Assembly: GCF_002022415.1 (NCBI RefSeq)
Contig: NZ_MUBG01000001.1
Span: 744,001 to 808,000, forward strand
DNA length: 64,000 nt
Direction of reading: 5' to 3'
Source of the DNA: Bartonella sp. WD12.1
GTDB taxonomy: Bacteria; Pseudomonadota; Alphaproteobacteria; Rhizobiales; Rhizobiaceae
The notes beneath the pieces are model-generated. The model saw only the letters and a program-made list of their open reading frames with translations, was not told the origin of the DNA and ran no database searches. A program made the translations under genes and the position numbers. This document shows positions 1-10,712 of the stretch, piece by piece. Each line of letters starts with the position of its first letter. Within the stretch, counting starts at the first letter, position 1.

Positions 1-494
1 TTACTGATGTTTTAATGTTTGTGCGTGATGATTCTCGCTGTCAGTTTGTTAATATTACAGACATTAGCGGTGTTGATTATCCTTCTCGAGACAAACGTTT
101 TGATGTCTCTTATCAATTATTATCTCCTCGTCATAATTTACGGTTACGTGTTAAGGTGCGGACTGATGAAAATGTTCCGATTCCTTCTGCGTGCTCAGTT
201 TATCCTGGAGCAGAGTGGTATGAGCGTGAAACGTACGATATGTATGGTATTTTATTTTCTGGTCATCCAGATTTAAGACGTATTTTAACTGATTATGGGT
301 TTGAAGGGCATCCTTTACGTAAAGATTTTCCTGTGACAGGATTCGTTGAATGTCGTTATGATAATGAAGTTAAGCGAGTGATCTATGAACCTGTTGTTTT
401 GCGGCAAGAAATGCGTAATTTTGACTTTCTTTCACCTTGGGAAGGTGCTGAATATATTTTGCCGGGTGATAAAAAGGTAAGTGATGAAAAATGA
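1..494 (+). CDS. nuoC: NADH-quinone oxidoreductase subunit C (partial, 5' end outside window)
   Basis: This is the C-terminal part of the 30-kDa hydrophilic subunit of respiratory complex I, a peripheral-arm protein that packs against NuoD and NuoB. The reading frame (first full codon at base 3) is open to the left edge, so the start is missing. The visible part carries the family signature region [11 protein letters not shown] followed by [23 protein letters not shown] (split here only for display), diagnostic of the 30-kDa family. A conserved [14 protein letters not shown] segment near the end also fits. The gene heads the visible nuo operon and is followed by nuoD after an unusually long gap of 180 bases. 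The methionine codon at base 15 is internal and not the start. Confidence 0.95.
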   Translation, partial: TDVLMFVRDDSRCQFVNITDISGVDYPSRDKRFDVSYQLLSPRHNLRLRVKVRTDENVPIPSACSVYPGAEWYERETYDMYGILFSGHPDLRRILTDYGFEGHPLRKDFPVTGFVECRYDNEVKRVIYEPVVLRQEMRNFDFLSPWEGAEYILPGDKKVSDEK

Positions 495-571
495 TATTGG
501 AACTAACAAGAATAACATTGAAATAGGCAGATTTTAGATGGTTGAATGTTTTTCAAGTGGAGAGGGGATAA

Positions 572-682
572 ATGTTTGCGTGTAGTAAATTGTTATCTTG
601 TATTTTTCGATATGGTAGGCAAAACTTTATTCGCGTTCAATTAGGAGCGTATTTGAATAAGCAAGGGGTTGATTGTGGCTGA
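572..682 (+). CDS. possible small ORF (36 aa) in the nuoC-nuoD gap
   Basis: An ATG at 572 is preceded by a purine-rich GGAGAGGGG, a good ribosome-binding site. It opens a 36-codon frame rich in Cys, Arg and aromatic residues (begins [12 protein letters not shown], ends LNKQGVDCG). The frame ends at a TGA that overlaps the GTG start of nuoD, an arrangement often seen in translational coupling. I recognise no family. It could be a leader peptide that feeds ribosomes to nuoD, or chance. The strong ribosome-binding site and the overlap are the only support. Confidence 0.25.
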   Translation: MFACSKLLSCIFRYGRQNFIRVQLGAYLNKQGVDCG

Positions 683-1865
683 AGTCAGTGTCCGAAACTT
701 TAATATTAATTTTGGTCCTCAACATCCTGCGGCGCATGGCGTTTTGCGTATGGTCCTCGAGTTAGATGGTGAAGTTGTTGAGCGTGTGGATCCACATATT
801 GGGTTATTACACCGTGGTACTGAAAAGTTGATGGAAACAAAAACGTACCTTCAGGCATGCCCTTATCTGGATCGTTTGGATTATGTTGCTCCTATGAATC
901 AGGAGCATGCTTTTGTACTTGCTATTGAGAAACTATTGGGTATTGAAGTTCCTAAACGAGGACAGTTGATCCGTGTTCTATTTTCTGAGATTGGGCGCAT
1001 TCTTAATCATTTACTTAATGTGACAACGCAAACGATGGATGTTGGTGCTTTAACACCACCACTTTGGGGATTTGAGCAGCGTGAACGTTTGATGATTTTT
1101 TATGAACGTGCATGCGGTGCGCGTCTTCATGCTAATTATTTTCGTCCTGGTGGTGTGCATAAAGATTTGCCAGAATCTTTAATTGAAGATATTGGTAATT
1201 TTATTGATCCATTCCTTGTTGCTCTCGGTAAGCTTGATGCACTTATAACACCAAATCGAATTTTTAAACAGCGAAATGTAGATATTGGAGTGGTAAGTAG
1301 TGATGAGGCTTGGGCTCGTGGTTTCTCTGGGGTAATGATTCGTGGTACCGGTGTGCCGTGGGATTTGCGTAAAAGTCAACCTTATGAATGTTATGATGAA
1401 ATGGAATTTGATATTCCAGTCGGCAAAAATAGTGACTGTTATGATCGTTATCTCATTCGTATGGAAGAAATGCGTCAATCAGCAAGAATTATGCACCAAT
1501 GTGTGAATCGCTTGCTTAGTACAGAAAGAAACGGGCCGGTTTCAAATTTGGATCATAAAATTGTGCCGCCAAAACGTAGTGAAATGAAAAATTCAATGGA
1601 GGCACTTATTCATCATTTTAAACTTTATACGGAAGGATTTCATACTCCTCCTGGTGAAGTTTATGTTGCTGTAGAGGCTCCAAAAGGTGAATTTGGTGTT
1701 TATCTTGTTTCTGATGGAACAAATAAGCCTTATCGAGTTAAGTTGCGTGCTCCTGGTTTTGCTCATCTTCAAGCTATGGATTTTTTAACTCGAGGTCATA
1801 TGCTTGCAGATGCAACAGCTATTTTAGGTTCAATTGATATTGTTTTTGGGGAGGTTGATCGCTAA
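675..1865 (+). CDS. nuoD: NADH-quinone oxidoreductase subunit D
   Basis: This is the 49-kDa subunit of complex I. It lines the quinone-binding cavity together with NuoB and is related to the large subunit of NiFe hydrogenases. The N-terminus has the family hallmark [13 protein letters not shown], and [11 protein letters not shown] follows at about residues 40-50. The C-terminus ends in the conserved DIVFGEVDR. Its length of 396 aa matches the family. I place the start at the GTG at 675, preceded by AGGGG, because the protein then begins [18 protein letters not shown] as in relatives; a TTG two codons upstream is less likely. The stop overlaps the start of nuoE (TAATG), so the two are probably coupled. 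Confidence 0.97.
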   Translation: MAEVSVRNFNINFGPQHPAAHGVLRMVLELDGEVVERVDPHIGLLHRGTEKLMETKTYLQACPYLDRLDYVAPMNQEHAFVLAIEKLLGIEVPKRGQLIRVLFSEIGRILNHLLNVTTQTMDVGALTPPLWGFEQRERLMIFYERACGARLHANYFRPGGVHKDLPESLIEDIGNFIDPFLVALGKLDALITPNRIFKQRNVDIGVVSSDEAWARGFSGVMIRGTGVPWDLRKSQPYECYDEMEFDIPVGKNSDCYDRYLIRMEEMRQSARIMHQCVNRLLSTERNGPVSNLDHKIVPPKRSEMKNSMEALIHHFKLYTEGFHTPPGEVYVAVEAPKGEFGVYLVSDGTNKPYRVKLRAPGFAHLQAMDFLTRGHMLADATAILGSIDIVFGEVDR

Positions 1866-2518
1866 TGTCTGTGCGTCGTCTTGCAGATGATACCCACCAA
1901 CCATTAGAGTTTTCTTTTACAAAAGAAAATCAAGTGTGGGCGAAAAATACCATAGCAAAATACCCTGTAGGGCGTGAGCAGTCAGCTGTAATTCCCCTCT
2001 TAATGCGTGCTCAAGAGCAAGAAGGTTGGGTAACACGTGCTGCAATTGAGTATATTGCTCAAATGCTTTCAATGGCTTATATCCGCGTTTTAGAAATTGC
2101 TACTTTCTATACTCAGTTTCAACTTAAGCCAGTTGGTACAAAGGCACATATTCAAGTTTGTGGTACTACTCCTTGTATGTTACGTGGTTCTGGTGAGTTA
2201 ATTAAAGTTTGCCAAAAGAAAATTCACCCTGAACCTTTTATTACTAACAAAAATGGAACTTTATCGTGGGAAGAGGTGGAGTGTCTTGGTGCCTGTGTTA
2301 ACGCACCAATGGTTATGATTTTTAAGGATACTTATGAAGATCTTACAGCAAAACGTCTTGAAGAAATTATAGATGCATTTGAGGCGGGAAAAAATTCTGA
2401 TATAGCTGTGGGACCACAAAATGGTCGTAAATCATCGGAACCTATAGATGGTTTAACTTCTTTAATTGACGAGAATGAGGGGAAGAAGAAATCATCAAAA
2501 CTTTCAAGAAAAAAATAG
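1865..2518 (+). CDS. nuoE: NADH-quinone oxidoreductase subunit E
   Basis: This is the 24-kDa thioredoxin-like subunit of the NADH dehydrogenase module, carrying the N1a [2Fe-2S] cluster. The cluster ligands are visible as CGTTPCMLRGS (two Cys) and CLGACVNAP (two Cys). The N-terminal helical domain contains PLLMRAQEQEGWV and the FYTQF segment typical of the family. After about residue 165 a Lys/Ser/Glu-rich tail extends the protein to 217 aa; such low-complexity extensions are common in rhizobial NuoE. It overlaps nuoD by one base. The downstream gap to nuoF (165 bases) is AT-rich and has no clear gene. Confidence 0.97.
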   Translation: MSVRRLADDTHQPLEFSFTKENQVWAKNTIAKYPVGREQSAVIPLLMRAQEQEGWVTRAAIEYIAQMLSMAYIRVLEIATFYTQFQLKPVGTKAHIQVCGTTPCMLRGSGELIKVCQKKIHPEPFITNKNGTLSWEEVECLGACVNAPMVMIFKDTYEDLTAKRLEEIIDAFEAGKNSDIAVGPQNGRKSSEPIDGLTSLIDENEGKKKSSKLSRKK

Positions 2519-2683
2519 TAAAAAATAAAAACAGAGTAAATAACGCTTTGTTAATAGAGTGTTTATTGTTTGTTTATTTGGAAATATTTTAGTAGAAGTA
2601 ACAAATCTTTTTAAAATACTGAAAAATTATTGGATTTAGGAAAATGTTGAGAACATATTCGATGTTAGAGAAAAAGGTGGGGT

Positions 2684-3991
2684 ATGCTAACTGATAAAGA
2701 TCGCATTTTCACTAATATTTACGGTTTAAAGGATAAATCATTAAAAGGTGCTATGCTGCGTGGGCATTGGGATGGTACCAAAGCGATTATCGAAAAAGGC
2801 CGTGACTGGATTGTTGATGAGGTAAAAAAGTCAGGTTTGCGTGGTCGTGGTGGTGCTGGTTTTCCTACTGGTATGAAGTGGTCTTTTATGCCAAAGCAAA
2901 GTGATGGTCGACCACATTATTTAGTCGTGAATGCGGATGAATCAGAACCTGGAACATGTAAAGATCGTGATATTTTGCGGCATGATCCTCATACTTTAAT
3001 TGAAGGATGTGTTATTGCTACTTTTGCAATAGGAGCAAATGTGGCTTTTATTTATATCCGTGGTGAATATATTCGTGAACGTGAAGCGCTTCAAGCTGCA
3101 ATTGATGAATGTTATAATGCTGGTTTGCTTGGTAAAAAAACCAAATATGGGTATGTTTGCGATATTATTGTTCATCATGGTGCTGGAGCGTATATTTGTG
3201 GTGAGGAAACAGCTCTTTTAGAAAGTCTTGAGGGGAAAAAAGGGCAACCTCGGCTTAAACCGCCATTTCCTGCTAACATGGGGGTTTATGGTTGTCCAAC
3301 AATAGTTAATAATGTGGAATCCATTGCAGTTATTCCAACAATTTTGCGTCGGGGTGCTTCATGGTTTTCATCGATTGGTCGCTCAAACAATGTTGGAACA
3401 AAATTGTTTATGATTTCTGGCCACGTCAATGCTCCTTGTACATTTGAAGAAGCTTTAGGTGTTTCTTTTCGTGAGTTAATTGAAAAACACACAGGAGGTA
3501 TTCGTGGTGGGTGGGATAATCTTTTGGCGGTTATTCCAGGTGGAGCTTCTTGTCCAGTTGTTCGGGGTGAAGATATGATAGACGCAGTCATGGATTTTGA
3601 TGGAATGCGTGATGTCGGTTCTTCCTTTGGTACAGGTGGCGTGATTGTTATGGATAAATCAACAGATATTATTAAGGCAATTTGGCGGATAGCAGCTTTT
3701 TTCAAACATGAAAGTTGTGGGCAGTGTACACCGTGTCGTGAGGGCACTGGTTGGATGATGCGCCTTTTAGGACGTATGGTTGAAGGGAGAGCTCAAAAGC
3801 GTGAAATTGACCTTCTATTTGAAGTTTCTAAACAGGTTGAGGGGCATACTATTTGTGCGCTTGGTGATGCTGCGGCCTGGCCTGTGCAAGGATTGATACG
3901 CAATTTTCGCTCAGAGATTGAGCAAAGAATTGATGATTATACGCGAAACATGGTTCAAAGCAAAAATGTTGCTTTGGAAACAGTAGAGTGA
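2684..3991 (+). CDS. nuoF: NADH-quinone oxidoreductase subunit F
   Basis: This is the 51-kDa subunit that binds NADH, FMN and the N3 [4Fe-4S] cluster and starts electron transfer in complex I. The glycine-rich NADH-binding stretch [16 protein letters not shown] lies near residues 50-65. The FMN region [13 protein letters not shown] follows, then [13 protein letters not shown]. The cluster ligands are seen in [12 protein letters not shown] near residue 345 plus a later Cys in [13 protein letters not shown]. The 435 aa length is normal. The ATG at 2684 follows AAAGGTGG, a good ribosome-binding site. It lies in the nuo operon between nuoE and nuoG. Confidence 0.97.
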   Translation: MLTDKDRIFTNIYGLKDKSLKGAMLRGHWDGTKAIIEKGRDWIVDEVKKSGLRGRGGAGFPTGMKWSFMPKQSDGRPHYLVVNADESEPGTCKDRDILRHDPHTLIEGCVIATFAIGANVAFIYIRGEYIREREALQAAIDECYNAGLLGKKTKYGYVCDIIVHHGAGAYICGEETALLESLEGKKGQPRLKPPFPANMGVYGCPTIVNNVESIAVIPTILRRGASWFSSIGRSNNVGTKLFMISGHVNAPCTFEEALGVSFRELIEKHTGGIRGGWDNLLAVIPGGASCPVVRGEDMIDAVMDFDGMRDVGSSFGTGGVIVMDKSTDIIKAIWRIAAFFKHESCGQCTPCREGTGWMMRLLGRMVEGRAQKREIDLLFEVSKQVEGHTICALGDAAAWPVQGLIRNFRSEIEQRIDDYTRNMVQSKNVALETVE

Positions 3992-4028
3992 AAATTTTAT
4001 TCTAATGAATAATAAAATGTGAGTTTAG

Positions 4029-6125
4029 GTGAATTATCTGCGGACTGGATTGATGATGATAAGTATCAAAGTTGATGGTAAAGAGATTAAAGTTCCGGAC
4101 TACTATACATTGCTTCAAGCCGCTGAAGCTGCTGGTGCTGAAGTGCCACGTTTTTGTTTTCATGAAAGTTTGTCAATTGCTGGAAATTGTCGCATGTGCT
4201 TAGTTGAGGTTAAAGGGGCTCCTCCAAAACCTCAAGCTTCTTGTGCGATGGGAGTTCGCGATTTACGATTAGGACCCAATGGTGAAATACCTGAAATATT
4301 TACCAATACACCGATGGTTAAAAAAGCTCGTGAAGGTGTTATGGAGTTTCTCCTCATTAATCACCCGCTAGATTGTCCTGTATGTGATCAAGGTGGTGAA
4401 TGTGATCTTCAGGATCAAGCAATGTTTTATGGTCGTGATTGTTCTCGTTATACGGAAAACAAGCGTGCTGTAGAAGATAAATATATTGGTCCGCTTGTAA
4501 AAACTGTTATGACACGGTGTATTCATTGTACTCGTTGTGTTCGTTTTACGACAGAGGTTGCAGGTGTTTCAGAGCTTGGTTTGATTGGTCGTGGTGAAGA
4601 TGCTGAAATTACGACTTATCTTGAAAAAGCAATGACATCTGAATTACAGGGAAACGTTATTGATCTTTGCCCGGTGGGTGCTTTAACCTCAAAGCCTTAT
4701 GCATTTCATGCACGTTCATGGGAATTGACTAAAACAGAATCAATTGATGTGATGGATGCGCTTGGTAGCGCCATTCGCATTGATAGTCGGGGTCGTGAAG
4801 TTATGCGAATAATACCGCGTACGAACCAGGACGTAAATGAAGAATGGATTTCTGATAAGACACGTTTTATTTGGGATGGGTTACGCACTCAGCGACTTGA
4901 TAAACCATATGTTCGCAAAAATGGAAAACTTCAGCCTACAAGTTGGTCAGAAGCTTTTACGAGTATTAAGATGGCAGTATCTAAAACATCAGCAGAAAAG
5001 ATTGGTGCAATTGCAGGAGATCTAGCGTCTGTTGAAGAAATGTATGCACTTAAAGTATTGCTTACTTCACTAGGATCAAAAGTGTTTGATTGTCGTCAAA
5101 GAGGTATGGCCTTGTCACCTGAATTAGGGCGTTCAAGTTATATTTTTAACCCGACTATTGTGGGTATTGAGCAAGCTGATGCATTGCTCATTGTGGGCTC
5201 TAATCCGCGTACTGAAGCTGCTGTTTTAAATGCGCGTATTTTAAAGCGTCAACGGATGGGGCAATTTCCAATTGCATTAATTGGAGAACAAGTTGATTTA
5301 CGTTACCCATATTCTTATCTTGGGGCTGGTACTGAAGCGTTAAATGCACTTATTAATGGAGAAAATGCGTTTTTTGATGTTCTGAAAAAAGCTAAACGTC
5401 CACTTATTCTTATCGGAGAAGCCGCTGTTTCAGGTAAAGAGGGTTTATCTGTTTTAAAAAATCTTGCAAAATTATCTGATGTTGTCGGTGCTCTCAATAA
5501 AGAATGGAATGGATTTGGTGTACTTCATAATGCTGCTTCGACTGTTGGGGGGTTAGATATTGGTTTTGTTTCTAAAATTGGAACTGAAAATATTGTTAAG
5601 ACCTGTGAAGTTTTATTTTTACTTGGTGCCGATGAAGTAGAATTAACCCATAAAAAGGCATTTACAATTTATATTGGTAGTCACGGTGATAATGGTGCGC
5701 ATGCTGCTGATGTAATTTTGCCAGCATCAGCTTATACTGAGAAATCAGGGCTTTACGTTAATACAGAAGGTCGTGTTCAAATGACAAATCGAGCCGGTTT
5801 TGCTCCGGGTGAAGCAAAGGAAGATTGGGCAATTTTGCGCGCTTTATCTGACGTTTTAGGAAAAAAGCTTCCTTTTGATTCTTTATCTCAATTAAGGCAG
5901 AATTTGTTCAATGATTTTCCACATCTTTGTGCAATTGATGATATAGCGCCTGCATGTATAAGTGATCTCAAAGCGCTCGGTTCACAATTAATTGGTTTGA
6001 GCAAGCAAACATTCGCTTCTATAATTAAGGACTTCTATTTAACAAATCCAATAGCACGTGCTTCCGCAGTTATGGCTGAATGTTCAGCTCTTGCAAAGAA
6101 TCATGTTTCTGGATCTGTAGAGTAA
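4029..6125 (+). CDS. nuoG: NADH-quinone oxidoreductase subunit G
   Basis: This is the 75-kDa iron-sulfur subunit of complex I. The N-terminal ferredoxin-like domain has [20 protein letters not shown] and further Cys in PQASCAMG (N1b cluster). Next comes the NuoG-type [18 protein letters not shown] segment, then the [10 protein letters not shown] ligands of another cluster. The rest is a degenerate molybdopterin-oxidoreductase fold ([35 protein letters not shown] region) with no expected catalytic role. The GTG at 4029 opens the longest frame, but ATGs at 4053 or 4056 ([20 protein letters not shown]) match the usual N-terminus better, so the true start is uncertain by eight or nine codons. Length about 690 aa is normal. 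Confidence 0.95.
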   Translation: MNYLRTGLMMISIKVDGKEIKVPDYYTLLQAAEAAGAEVPRFCFHESLSIAGNCRMCLVEVKGAPPKPQASCAMGVRDLRLGPNGEIPEIFTNTPMVKKAREGVMEFLLINHPLDCPVCDQGGECDLQDQAMFYGRDCSRYTENKRAVEDKYIGPLVKTVMTRCIHCTRCVRFTTEVAGVSELGLIGRGEDAEITTYLEKAMTSELQGNVIDLCPVGALTSKPYAFHARSWELTKTESIDVMDALGSAIRIDSRGREVMRIIPRTNQDVNEEWISDKTRFIWDGLRTQRLDKPYVRKNGKLQPTSWSEAFTSIKMAVSKTSAEKIGAIAGDLASVEEMYALKVLLTSLGSKVFDCRQRGMALSPELGRSSYIFNPTIVGIEQADALLIVGSNPRTEAAVLNARILKRQRMGQFPIALIGEQVDLRYPYSYLGAGTEALNALINGENAFFDVLKKAKRPLILIGEAAVSGKEGLSVLKNLAKLSDVVGALNKEWNGFGVLHNAASTVGGLDIGFVSKIGTENIVKTCEVLFLLGADEVELTHKKAFTIYIGSHGDNGAHAADVILPASAYTEKSGLYVNTEGRVQMTNRAGFAPGEAKEDWAILRALSDVLGKKLPFDSLSQLRQNLFNDFPHLCAIDDIAPACISDLKALGSQLIGLSKQTFASIIKDFYLTNPIARASAVMAECSALAKNHVSGSVE

Positions 6126-6148
6126 GAATAGAAGGGAAAAGGAATATT

Positions 6149-7194
6149 ATGTATGATTTCTTTATGACCGGGCTATTACCATTGCTGATTATAGTAGGTA
6201 AGACACTTTTCCTTTTGGTTGTTCTTCTAGTTTTAATTGCGTATCTTCTTTATGCAGATAGAAAAATTTGGGCTGCTGTGCAATTGCGGCGGGGTCCTAA
6301 TGTTGTTGGTCCGTGGGGGCTATTTCAATCTTTTGCAGATTTAATTAAATTTGCGGTTAAAGAACCTATTATCCCTGCTGGTGCCAATAAAGGTGTTTTT
6401 CTTTTGGCTCCTTTTGTTTCTGCTATGCTTGCATTATCAACTTGGGCTGTTGTGCCAGTTAATGAAAATTGGGAAATTGCCAATATTAATATTGGTTTGC
6501 TTTATATTTTAGCTATTTCATCTCTTGAAGTTTATGGCGTTATCATGGGGGGTGGGCATCAAATTCAAAATATCCTTTCTTAGGAGCTCTTCGTTCAGCA
6601 GCGCAAATGGTTTCTTATGAGGTTTCAATTGGATTTGTTCTTGTAACTGTTATTTTGGTAAGTGGTTCATTAGATCTCACAACAATTGTTCTTGAGCAGA
6701 GTAGGGGACTTGGAATGAATCTTGGTTTACCTTTTAACAGTTTTCTTGATTGGAATTGGTTGGTTCTTTTTCCAATGTTCATTATATTTTTTATCTCTGC
6801 GCTTGCTGAAACAAATCGTCCTCCTTTTGATTTAGTTGAAGCAGAATCTGAGCTTGTTGCTGGTCACATGGTTGAGTATTCCTCAACTCCTTATATGCTT
6901 TTTTTTCTTGGTGAATATGTTGCTATTGTTTTAATGTGTGCATTAACAACCATTTTATTTTTAGGTGGTTGGTTGCCTCCTTTGGATGTTTGGTGGCTTA
7001 ATTGGGTTCCAGGTGTCATTTGGTTTGTTTTAAAGGTTTGTTTTGTGTTTTTTGGTTTTGCTATGGTTAAAGCATTTGTGCCGCGTTATCGTTATGACCA
7101 GTTAATGCGGCTTGGTTGGAAAGTGTTCCTTCCTATTTCATTGGCAATGGTTGTGATAACTGCTGCTGTTCTAAAATATACTAGTTTCGCTTAA
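6149..7194 (+). pseudogene. nuoH: NADH-quinone oxidoreductase subunit H, frameshifted at a poly-G run
   Basis: NuoH is the membrane subunit that joins the peripheral and membrane arms of complex I and forms part of the quinone channel. The first part (ATG at 6149, after a GGAA-type ribosome-binding site) contains [22 protein letters not shown] and runs to [10 protein letters not shown], then goes out of frame and stops at 6583. The second part is in another frame, resumes with [23 protein letters not shown], and continues through [19 protein letters not shown] to 7194. The break sits at the run of six G at 6547-6552; seven G would restore one 348-aa protein of normal length. Flanking nuo genes are intact. 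The cause may be a sequencing error, a real mutation, or slippage-dependent expression. Confidence 0.9.
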
Positions 7195-7210
7195 AGAGGG
7201 GGCGTTTCGT

Positions 7211-7702
7211 ATGTCAGGTCTTATTCAAGCGGCAAAATCATTGCTTTTATTAGAATTTATAAGTGCCTTTTTTTTGGCGATGCGTCAGTTTTTTTCACCA
7301 AAACCTACGATTAATTACCCTTATGAAAAGGGAGTTGTTTCTCCGCGTTTTCGTGGTGAACATGCTTTACGTCGTTATCCAAATGGTGAAGAACGGTGTA
7401 TTGCATGTAAATTATGTGAAGCAATTTGTCCTGCACAAGCTATTACAATTGAGGCGGGACCACGATGCAATGATGGTACACGTAGAACTATTCGTTACGA
7501 TATTGATATGGTTAAGTGTATTTATTGTGGTTTTTGTCAGGAAGCTTGTCCAGTTGATGCTATTGTGGAAGGACCAAATTTTGAGTTTGCAACAGAATTG
7601 CGTGAAGAACTTTATTATGACAAAGAAAAGCTTTTAAGTAATGGAGATCGTTGGGAGAGAGAAATTGCTCGTAATATATTGATGGATGCGCCTTATCGTT
7701 AG
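7211..7702 (+). CDS. nuoI: NADH-quinone oxidoreductase subunit I
   Basis: This is the 23-kDa ferredoxin-like subunit of complex I carrying clusters N6a and N6b next to the quinone site. Two 8Fe-ferredoxin motifs are visible, [16 protein letters not shown] and [16 protein letters not shown]. An N-terminal amphipathic helix ([24 protein letters not shown] region) anchors it to the membrane arm. The length of 163 aa is standard. The ATG at 7211 follows AGAGGGGGCG. Its intact frame directly after the broken nuoH suggests the operon as a whole is under selection. Confidence 0.97.
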   Translation: MSGLIQAAKSLLLLEFISAFFLAMRQFFSPKPTINYPYEKGVVSPRFRGEHALRRYPNGEERCIACKLCEAICPAQAITIEAGPRCNDGTRRTIRYDIDMVKCIYCGFCQEACPVDAIVEGPNFEFATELREELYYDKEKLLSNGDRWEREIARNILMDAPYR

Positions 7703-7800
7703 ATGTATCATCAAATAAGTAGTCGAATGATTCTAACTGGCAAATTGTGGTCTGGTATGAATTTTATGCTAATTAGTGGTTATTAATTGAAGGAAATCCT

Positions 7801-8421
7801 ATGCTAACAGGTTCAGCGGCGGTATTTTTCTATATATTTTCTTTTATCATGCTCATAAGTGCAGTTATTGTTGTTGCTGCACGTAATCCAGTGCATTCAG
7901 TATTATTTTTAATCTTGGCATTTTTTAATGCAGCGGCTTTATTTATACTTTTGGGGGCTGAGTTTTTGGGGCTTATTTTACTTGTCGTTTATGTTGGTGC
8001 TGTAGCGGTTTTATTTTTATTTGTGGTTATGATGCTTGATGTGGACTTCGCTGAATTGAAAAGTGGAGTGCTTCGATATATTCCTGTTGGAGCTTTTATT
8101 GGTGTTGTTATTATTGTAGAATTGGTTTCTGTTTTTATTAGTAGTCACTTTTCTCCCATTTTAAGATCTCATGTTACGCAACCGATGCCAGATTTAGCGC
8201 AGCGGACAAATACGCAAGCGTTAGGAGATATTCTTTATACAGATTATATTTTCTATTTCCAAATTGCTGGAATGATTTTATTAGTTGCAATGATTGGCGC
8301 TATTGTTTTAACGCTTCGTCACAAGTCTGGTGTCAAACGACAATCAATTGCAGTGCAAGTTGCTAGAACAGCAAAAAATGCAATTGAAATTAAACAAGTT
8401 GAGTCAGGTAAGGGTATTTAG
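7801..8421 (+). CDS. nuoJ: NADH-quinone oxidoreductase subunit J
   Basis: This is a membrane subunit of complex I that lies between NuoH and the antiporter-like subunits. About five hydrophobic segments are visible. The conserved [20 protein letters not shown] stretch is in helices 2-3, and [20 protein letters not shown] forms the helix with the family's pi-bulge region. The C-terminus ends in a soluble tail. The length of 206 aa is typical of alphaproteobacteria. A 98-base gap separates it from nuoI, and nuoK begins 13 bases downstream. Confidence 0.95.
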   Translation: MLTGSAAVFFYIFSFIMLISAVIVVAARNPVHSVLFLILAFFNAAALFILLGAEFLGLILLVVYVGAVAVLFLFVVMMLDVDFAELKSGVLRYIPVGAFIGVVIIVELVSVFISSHFSPILRSHVTQPMPDLAQRTNTQALGDILYTDYIFYFQIAGMILLVAMIGAIVLTLRHKSGVKRQSIAVQVARTAKNAIEIKQVESGKGI

Positions 8422-8434
8422 CGGGGAGACGACT

Positions 8435-8743
8435 ATGCATATTGACATTTCTCATTATCTCACTGTTTCTGCGATAATGTTCACGATTGGCATTTTTGGC
8501 ATTTTCCTAAACAGGAAGAACGTGATTATTATTCTTATGTCAATTGAGCTTATATTGCTTTCAGTCAACCTTAATTTTATTGCTTTTTCAGCATTTCTTC
8601 ATGATCTGGTTGGTCAAATATTCGCTTTATTTATTTTGACAGTCGCGGCTGCTGAAGCAGCAATTGGTCTAGCAATTCTTGTTGTTTTTTTCCGTAACCG
8701 CGGTTCTATCGCAGTTGAAGATGTTAATGTGATGAAAGGCTGA
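8435..8743 (+). CDS. nuoK: NADH-quinone oxidoreductase subunit K
   Basis: This is a small three-helix membrane subunit of complex I, related to MrpC, contributing to proton transfer. I place the start at the ATG at 8435 after GCGGGGAGACG, which gives 102 aa, the usual family length; an open frame extends 35 codons upstream but overlaps nuoJ and has no family resemblance. The conserved helix glutamates are seen in [14 protein letters not shown] and [15 protein letters not shown]. The gene ends four bases before nuoL. Confidence 0.95.
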   Translation: MHIDISHYLTVSAIMFTIGIFGIFLNRKNVIIILMSIELILLSVNLNFIAFSAFLHDLVGQIFALFILTVAAAEAAIGLAILVVFFRNRGSIAVEDVNVMKG

Positions 8744-8747
8744 TAAA

Positions 8748-10712
8748 ATGTATTATGCAATTGTCTTTCTGCCGCTTTTGGGTTTTTTAACTGCTGCTGT
8801 CGGTGGAAAAACTATAGGCTCTCGTGCAAGTGAAATTGTGACGTCTAGTTTCATGGTAATTGTTGCTGCATTATCATGGATAGCTTTTTTAAATATTGCT
8901 ATTGGTTATACTTCAGCGGTTAGTGTGCCGGTTTTGCACTGGGTAGCTGTTGGTAACTTAGTTTTTGATTGGACTCTGTACATTGATACATTAACAGCCG
9001 TTATGCTTGTTGTGGTTAACAGTGTTTCAGCATTAGTGCATATTTATTCAATTGGTTATATGCATCACGATCCTTCAAGGTCTCGTTTTTTTGCTTATCT
9101 TTCTTTATTCACATTTATGATGCTTATGCTGGTGACAGCTGATAACTTAATCCAAATGTTTTTTGGTTGGGAAGGTGTTGGGCTTGCATCTTATTTATTA
9201 ATTGGCTTTTGGTTTCAGAGAGCTTCTGCTAATAAAGCAGCGATGAAAGCTTTTGTGGTTAACCGTGTTGGTGATTTTGGTTTTCTTCTAGGTATCTTTA
9301 GTATTTTTGTTTTGTTTCAATCAGTTAATTTTGCAGATATTTTTGCAAAGACTATAGACAGTAGTTTTATACAAAATATAACATTTTTAGGTTGGCGGCT
9401 TGATGGACAAACAGCAATTACTGTGACGTGTCTTCTTTTATTTATCGGTGCTATGGGTAAATCAGCGCAATTTCTTCTACATACGTGGCTTCCTGATGCA
9501 ATGGAAGGGCCAACACCTGTATCTGCTCTTATTCACGCAGCAACAATGGTAACCGCTGGCGTTTTTATGGTTGCACGTATGTCACCAATTTTTGAACTTT
9601 CTTCAACTGCTTCCACTGTGATTGTTATTGTTGGAACAATGACTGCATTTTTTGCAGCAACTGTGGGGCTTGTACAAAATGATATCAAGCGCGTTATTGC
9701 TTATTCAACATGTTCACAGCTTGGTTATATGTTTGTTGCTTTAGGGGTTGGAGCTTACGGAGCAGCTGTTTTTCATCTCTTTACACACGCTTTTTTTAAA
9801 GCTCTATTGTTTCTCGGTGCAGGTTCTGTAATTCACGCAGTATCTGATGAGCAAGATATGCGAAAAATGGGGGGGTTGCGTAAACATGTACAAACAACTT
9901 ATTGGATGATGGTTATAGGAACTGTTTCATTAACAGGTGTTGGAATACCGGGAACTTTTTTTGGTACAGCGGGTTTTTTCTCAAAAGATGCAATTATAGA
10001 ATCCGCTTTTGCGTCACATAATATTGTTTCAGAATATGCTTTTTGGATTCTTGTTTTGTCTGCCTTATTAACGAGTTTTTATTCGTGGCGGCTTATATTT
10101 ATGACATTTCATGGTAAACCACGTGCAACCGTTGATGTTATGCATCATGTTCATGAATCACCTCCGGTTATGTTGATTCCTTTGTTTGTTTTATCTGTTG
10201 GAGCATTATTTGCAGGTGTGGTTTTTCAACCTTATTTTTTTGGTAATTTATATGACACTTTTTGGAAAGGTGCATTGTTTACAAGTAACCACAACCATAT
10301 TCTTCATGAAGCGCACAATGTGTTAAATTGGGTAAAGTGGTCACCATTTACAGCAATGGTTCTTGGATTTGTTTTGGCTTGCCTATTCTATATTTTTATT
10401 CCGTCACTTCCCAAAAAACTCTCTGAATTTATGCCTGCATTCTACCGTTTTCTTTACAATAAGTGGTATTTTGACGAACTTTATGACTTTTTGTTTGTCC
10501 GTCCTGCTTTAAGAATTGGTTGCTTTCTTTGGAAGATAGGTGATGGTAAAATTATTGATGGCTTGGGGCCAAATGGTATTGCTGCACGTGTTGTTGATAT
10601 TACAAACAAAATTATCCGACTGCAGACAGGTTATCTTTATCACTATGCGTTTGCGATGCTTATTGGTGTTACAGCGCTGATCACGTGGATAATGATCGGG
10701 AGTTTAAGTTGA
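8748..10712 (+). CDS. nuoL: NADH-quinone oxidoreductase subunit L
   Basis: This is the distal antiporter-like proton-pumping subunit of complex I, with a long lateral helix at its C-terminus. Family signatures include [18 protein letters not shown], the [24 protein letters not shown] segment with the conserved charged and proline residues of the antiporter family, and the conserved Lys/His region [20 protein letters not shown]. Its length of 654 aa is normal. Its stop codon overlaps the start codon of nuoM (TGATG), so translation of the pair is likely coupled. Confidence 0.97.
   Translation: MYYAIVFLPLLGFLTAAVGGKTIGSRASEIVTSSFMVIVAALSWIAFLNIAIGYTSAVSVPVLHWVAVGNLVFDWTLYIDTLTAVMLVVVNSVSALVHIYSIGYMHHDPSRSRFFAYLSLFTFMMLMLVTADNLIQMFFGWEGVGLASYLLIGFWFQRASANKAAMKAFVVNRVGDFGFLLGIFSIFVLFQSVNFADIFAKTIDSSFIQNITFLGWRLDGQTAITVTCLLLFIGAMGKSAQFLLHTWLPDAMEGPTPVSALIHAATMVTAGVFMVARMSPIFELSSTASTVIVIVGTMTAFFAATVGLVQNDIKRVIAYSTCSQLGYMFVALGVGAYGAAVFHLFTHAFFKALLFLGAGSVIHAVSDEQDMRKMGGLRKHVQTTYWMMVIGTVSLTGVGIPGTFFGTAGFFSKDAIIESAFASHNIVSEYAFWILVLSALLTSFYSWRLIFMTFHGKPRATVDVMHHVHESPPVMLIPLFVLSVGALFAGVVFQPYFFGNLYDTFWKGALFTSNHNHILHEAHNVLNWVKWSPFTAMVLGFVLACLFYIFIPSLPKKLSEFMPAFYRFLYNKWYFDELYDFLFVRPALRIGCFLWKIGDGKIIDGLGPNGIAARVVDITNKIIRLQTGYLYHYAFAMLIGVTALITWIMIGSLS

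Noticed and set aside
1179-1478. 99-codon minus-strand frame inside nuoD
   Set aside because: It is entirely inside nuoD, with Thr/Ile/His-rich composition typical of a reverse-frame artefact.
3286-3747. 153-codon open frame antisense to nuoF
   Set aside because: It lies fully inside the conserved nuoF gene, has no family resemblance and no ribosome-binding site; it is a shadow of nuoF codon use.
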